Positions 6,334 through 7,293 of a DNA stretch of 7,293 nucleotides are shown in pieces. The position numbers and the translations under genes were made by a program. Origin of the DNA: Dehalococcoidia bacterium. Its GTDB lineage: Bacteria; Chloroflexota; Dehalococcoidia; JACVQG01; JAHKAY01. Location of the stretch: assembly GCA_030744635.1 (NCBI GenBank), contig JASLQE010000018.1:1-7293 (forward strand), written 5' to 3'. Position 1 is the stretch's first letter. Every line of letters starts with the position of its first letter. The notes beneath the pieces are model-generated. The model ran no database searches, was not told the origin of the DNA, and worked only from the letters and a program-made list of their open reading frames with translations.

Positions 6334-6909
6334 TTAGCGCAGCCGGCCCTCCACCACACCCCAATTGATGTTGCTGAAAAAGGCCTGGATGTAGTCAGCG
6401 CGCTTCAAGCCGTAGTCCGTCATGAAGGCATGCTCAAACACATCCATCACCAGCAGCGGCTGTCCTCCGGCGGGGTGGCCGGCGTCGTGCTCATTTATCC
6501 ACATGTTAATCAGTCGCTCCGTGGCGGTATCCTGATAGAGAATAACCCAGCCGATACCGCGCATTGCGCCGCAGGCTCGGTAATCGGCCTCCCACCCCTC
6601 TGTGCTGCCAAAGTCCCTGGCCATGCTCTGCGCCAGCTTGCCCGATGGAGCACCGCCCTTGCCACCCAGGTTCTCAAAATAGAGCTCATGGAGACGCATC
6701 CCGTTGAACTCCCACCCCATGCGCCGCTTTTGCTCGGCATACTCCGGGGTCGCCGTCTTCCCGTCCTTCAACAGTCCTCCCAGGGTATCCAACACCTTGT
6801 TTGTATTGGTCACATACCCCTGGTACAGAGTGAAGTGGTTCTGGAGCAGGGTATCGCTGAAACCCTGCATTCCAACGATAGGAGAGTAGTCCTTTGCGGT
6901 GTAAGCCAT
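6334..6909 (-). CDS. Superoxide dismutase, Fe/Mn family
   Basis: The product disproportionates superoxide to oxygen and hydrogen peroxide; no signal peptide is visible, so it is probably cytoplasmic. The ATG at 6909 follows an AGGAGG site and gives 191 residues, slightly shorter than typical family members. The four metal ligands appear as His25 (QNHF), His74 (RLHELYF), and Asp156 with His160 (MDVFEHAF). GAMRGIGWVILYQD and the C-terminal NINW segment are also typical. Two features mark a divergent subgroup. The KHH second-shell motif after the first ligand is replaced by TLYQG. The NQD segment that carries the MnSOD-type glutamine reads EHD, placing His141 at that site. Metal preference cannot be called from this. 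The gene stands alone, convergent to the pentose phosphate operon and separated from the lipoprotein gene by 315 bases. Its upstream region lacks a clear sigma70 promoter on the minus strand. Confidence 0.93.
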   Translation of the reverse strand: MAYTAKDYSPIVGMQGFSDTLLQNHFTLYQGYVTNTNKVLDTLGGLLKDGKTATPEYAEQKRRMGWEFNGMRLHELYFENLGGKGGAPSGKLAQSMARDFGSTEGWEADYRACGAMRGIGWVILYQDTATERLINMWINEHDAGHPAGGQPLLVMDVFEHAFMTDYGLKRADYIQAFFSNINWGVVEGRLR

Positions 6910-7023
6910 GCCAACCTCCTGTCCTTTCACTATATATAATGGGGTCTCCTCTCTTCCCTCTATACCAATACTCTACCAGAATCAGTACTACTTTGACTAA
7001 CCTCACTAAATGGTATGAGAGGT

Positions 7024-7036
7024 GGTAACGGTTACC
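7024..7036. promoter_or_regulatory. 13-base palindrome, possible operator
   Basis: GGTAAC, a single G, then GTTACC form a perfect inverted repeat. It lies in the region serving the divergent sod and lipoprotein genes, about 115 bases before the sod start. A dimeric regulator could bind it, but no regulator gene lies nearby and one short palindrome can arise by chance. Confidence 0.3.
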
Positions 7037-7119
7037 CCAGCAACCTCATCAATCAACATCCGTAGAGAAATCGTGCAAGGGATTGCAAGTGGGGCTACAG
7101 CGATGTAGAATCCGTTACA

Positions 7120-7153
7120 GTAGGGAGCACTTATTTGTAGGAAGCACTTATCC
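7120..7153 (+). repeat. Two-copy 17-base direct tandem repeat
   Basis: GTAGGGAGCACTTATTT (7120-7136) is followed immediately by GTAGGAAGCACTTATCC (7137-7153), matching at 14 of 17 positions. It sits directly upstream of the promoter-like element at 7161, where an activator's paired sites would be expected. A simple local duplication is the alternative. Confidence 0.6.
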
Positions 7154-7160
7154 GGTGGCT

Positions 7161-7190
7161 TTGATTATTATCTTGGGGGCGCAATAATCA
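7161..7190 (+). promoter_or_regulatory. Promoter-like element with overlapping inverted repeat, for the lipoprotein gene
   Basis: TTGATT (7161-7166) and AATAAT (7183-7188) are 16 bases apart, matching 4 and 5 of 6 consensus positions. The same segment forms an 8-base perfect inverted repeat, TGATTATT (7162-7169) with AATAATCA (7183-7190), around a 13-base loop. The predicted start near 7195 leaves a 30-base leader before the GTG at 7225. The repeat could be an operator covering the promoter. Confidence 0.35.
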
Positions 7191-7224
7191 TAGGACAGAC
7201 CAGCCCAACAAGGAGATGCAACTG

Positions 7225-7293
7225 GTGAAGCGGTTCCTACAATTAGCAGTTTGTGCGCTTCTATTCGTAATGCTGCTTCAAGCCAGCGGCTGT
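7225..7293 (+). CDS. Start of a predicted lipoprotein, cut off by the window edge
   Basis: Only 23 codons are visible. They read as a lipoprotein signal peptide: MKRF with two positive charges, a hydrophobic stretch (LAVCALLFVMLL), then QASGC, with the Cys as the last codon of the window. The -3 residue is Ala rather than the commoner Leu, so the lipobox is acceptable but not ideal. AAGGAG at 7210-7215 lies nine bases before GTG 7225, a normal spacing. The in-frame ATG at 7216 abuts the ribosome site and is a poorer start. The mature protein would be anchored outside the cytoplasmic membrane. Its function cannot be told; lipid-anchored substrate-binding proteins are a common possibility. Confidence 0.55.
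   Translation, partial: MKRFLQLAVCALLFVMLLQASGC

Larger units (their letters stand above)
6910..7224. other. AT-richer intergenic region between sod and a lipoprotein gene
   Basis: No coding frame of credible length or family resemblance is seen here. The stretch is visibly richer in A and T than its neighbours and contains a 13-base palindrome, a 17-base tandem repeat and a promoter-like element with an overlapping hairpin, all listed separately. It must also hold the sod promoter, but only weak matches were found, such as TATAGA at 6964-6959. No tRNA or recognisable RNA gene was found. Confidence 0.6.

Noticed and set aside
6325..6347. GCCGGC inverted repeat spanning the sod stop, as a shared terminator
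   Set aside because: The stem is six bases with an 11-base loop, contains the sod stop, and has no T-run on either strand.
6430..6939. 169-codon open frame antisense to superoxide dismutase
   Set aside because: The minus strand encodes all four SOD metal ligands across this region; the antisense product has no family features.
6994..7019. TTGACT...TATGAG plus-strand promoter
   Set aside because: The spacing is only 15 bases and the -10 box matches 4 of 6, over 200 bases from the next gene.

Overview
This GC-rich bacterial window holds an acyl-CoA gene end, a two-operon pentose phosphate cluster, a superoxide dismutase and the first codons of a lipoprotein. No RNA genes, CRISPR arrays or insertion sequences were recognised. 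The lineage cannot be fixed by eye. The short-form 6-phosphogluconate dehydrogenase, archaeal-type glucose dehydrogenase, split-type transketolase remnant and anaerobe-like SOD would suit an uncultured Chloroflexota (Dehalococcoidia-like) or similar subsurface bacterium, but this is a weak inference.

Layout: (1) 1-927, plus strand: HMG-CoA lyase, lacking only its first residues. (2) 932-2920, minus strand: a glucose-1-dehydrogenase-like gene followed by a short-form 6-phosphogluconate dehydrogenase gene (gnd), overlapping by 10 bases. Each reading frame is broken by what looks like one missing base. (3) 2921-3062: a divergent control region with a good sigma70-type promoter facing each way. 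(4) 3063-6212, plus strand: an 82-codon transketolase remnant, transaldolase, a ribose-5-phosphate isomerase B fused to a cyclase/kynurenine-formamidase-type hydrolase, and a divergent ribulose-phosphate 3-epimerase. The last three are joined by two GTGA stop/start overlaps. (5) 6334-6909, minus strand: Fe/Mn superoxide dismutase. (6) 6910-7224: a more AT-rich intergenic stretch with a palindrome, a 17-base tandem repeat and a promoter-like hairpin. (7) 7225-7293: start of a lipoprotein gene cut by the window edge.

Together the sugar genes would form a pentose phosphate cluster: glucose oxidation and 6-phosphogluconate decarboxylation on the minus arm, and pentose phosphate interconversion on the plus arm. 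The main point of interest is that the damage is uneven. The oxidative pair is frameshifted and carries substitutions at usually conserved residues, and transketolase is reduced to its two extreme ends joined in frame. Transaldolase, the RpiB fusion and the epimerase are open. Either the pathway is being selectively lost, or part of the damage is assembly error; the substitutions are harder to explain that way than the single-base gaps. The RpiB-cyclase fusion and the epimerase with a changed metal-site residue are the best candidates for unusual biochemistry.
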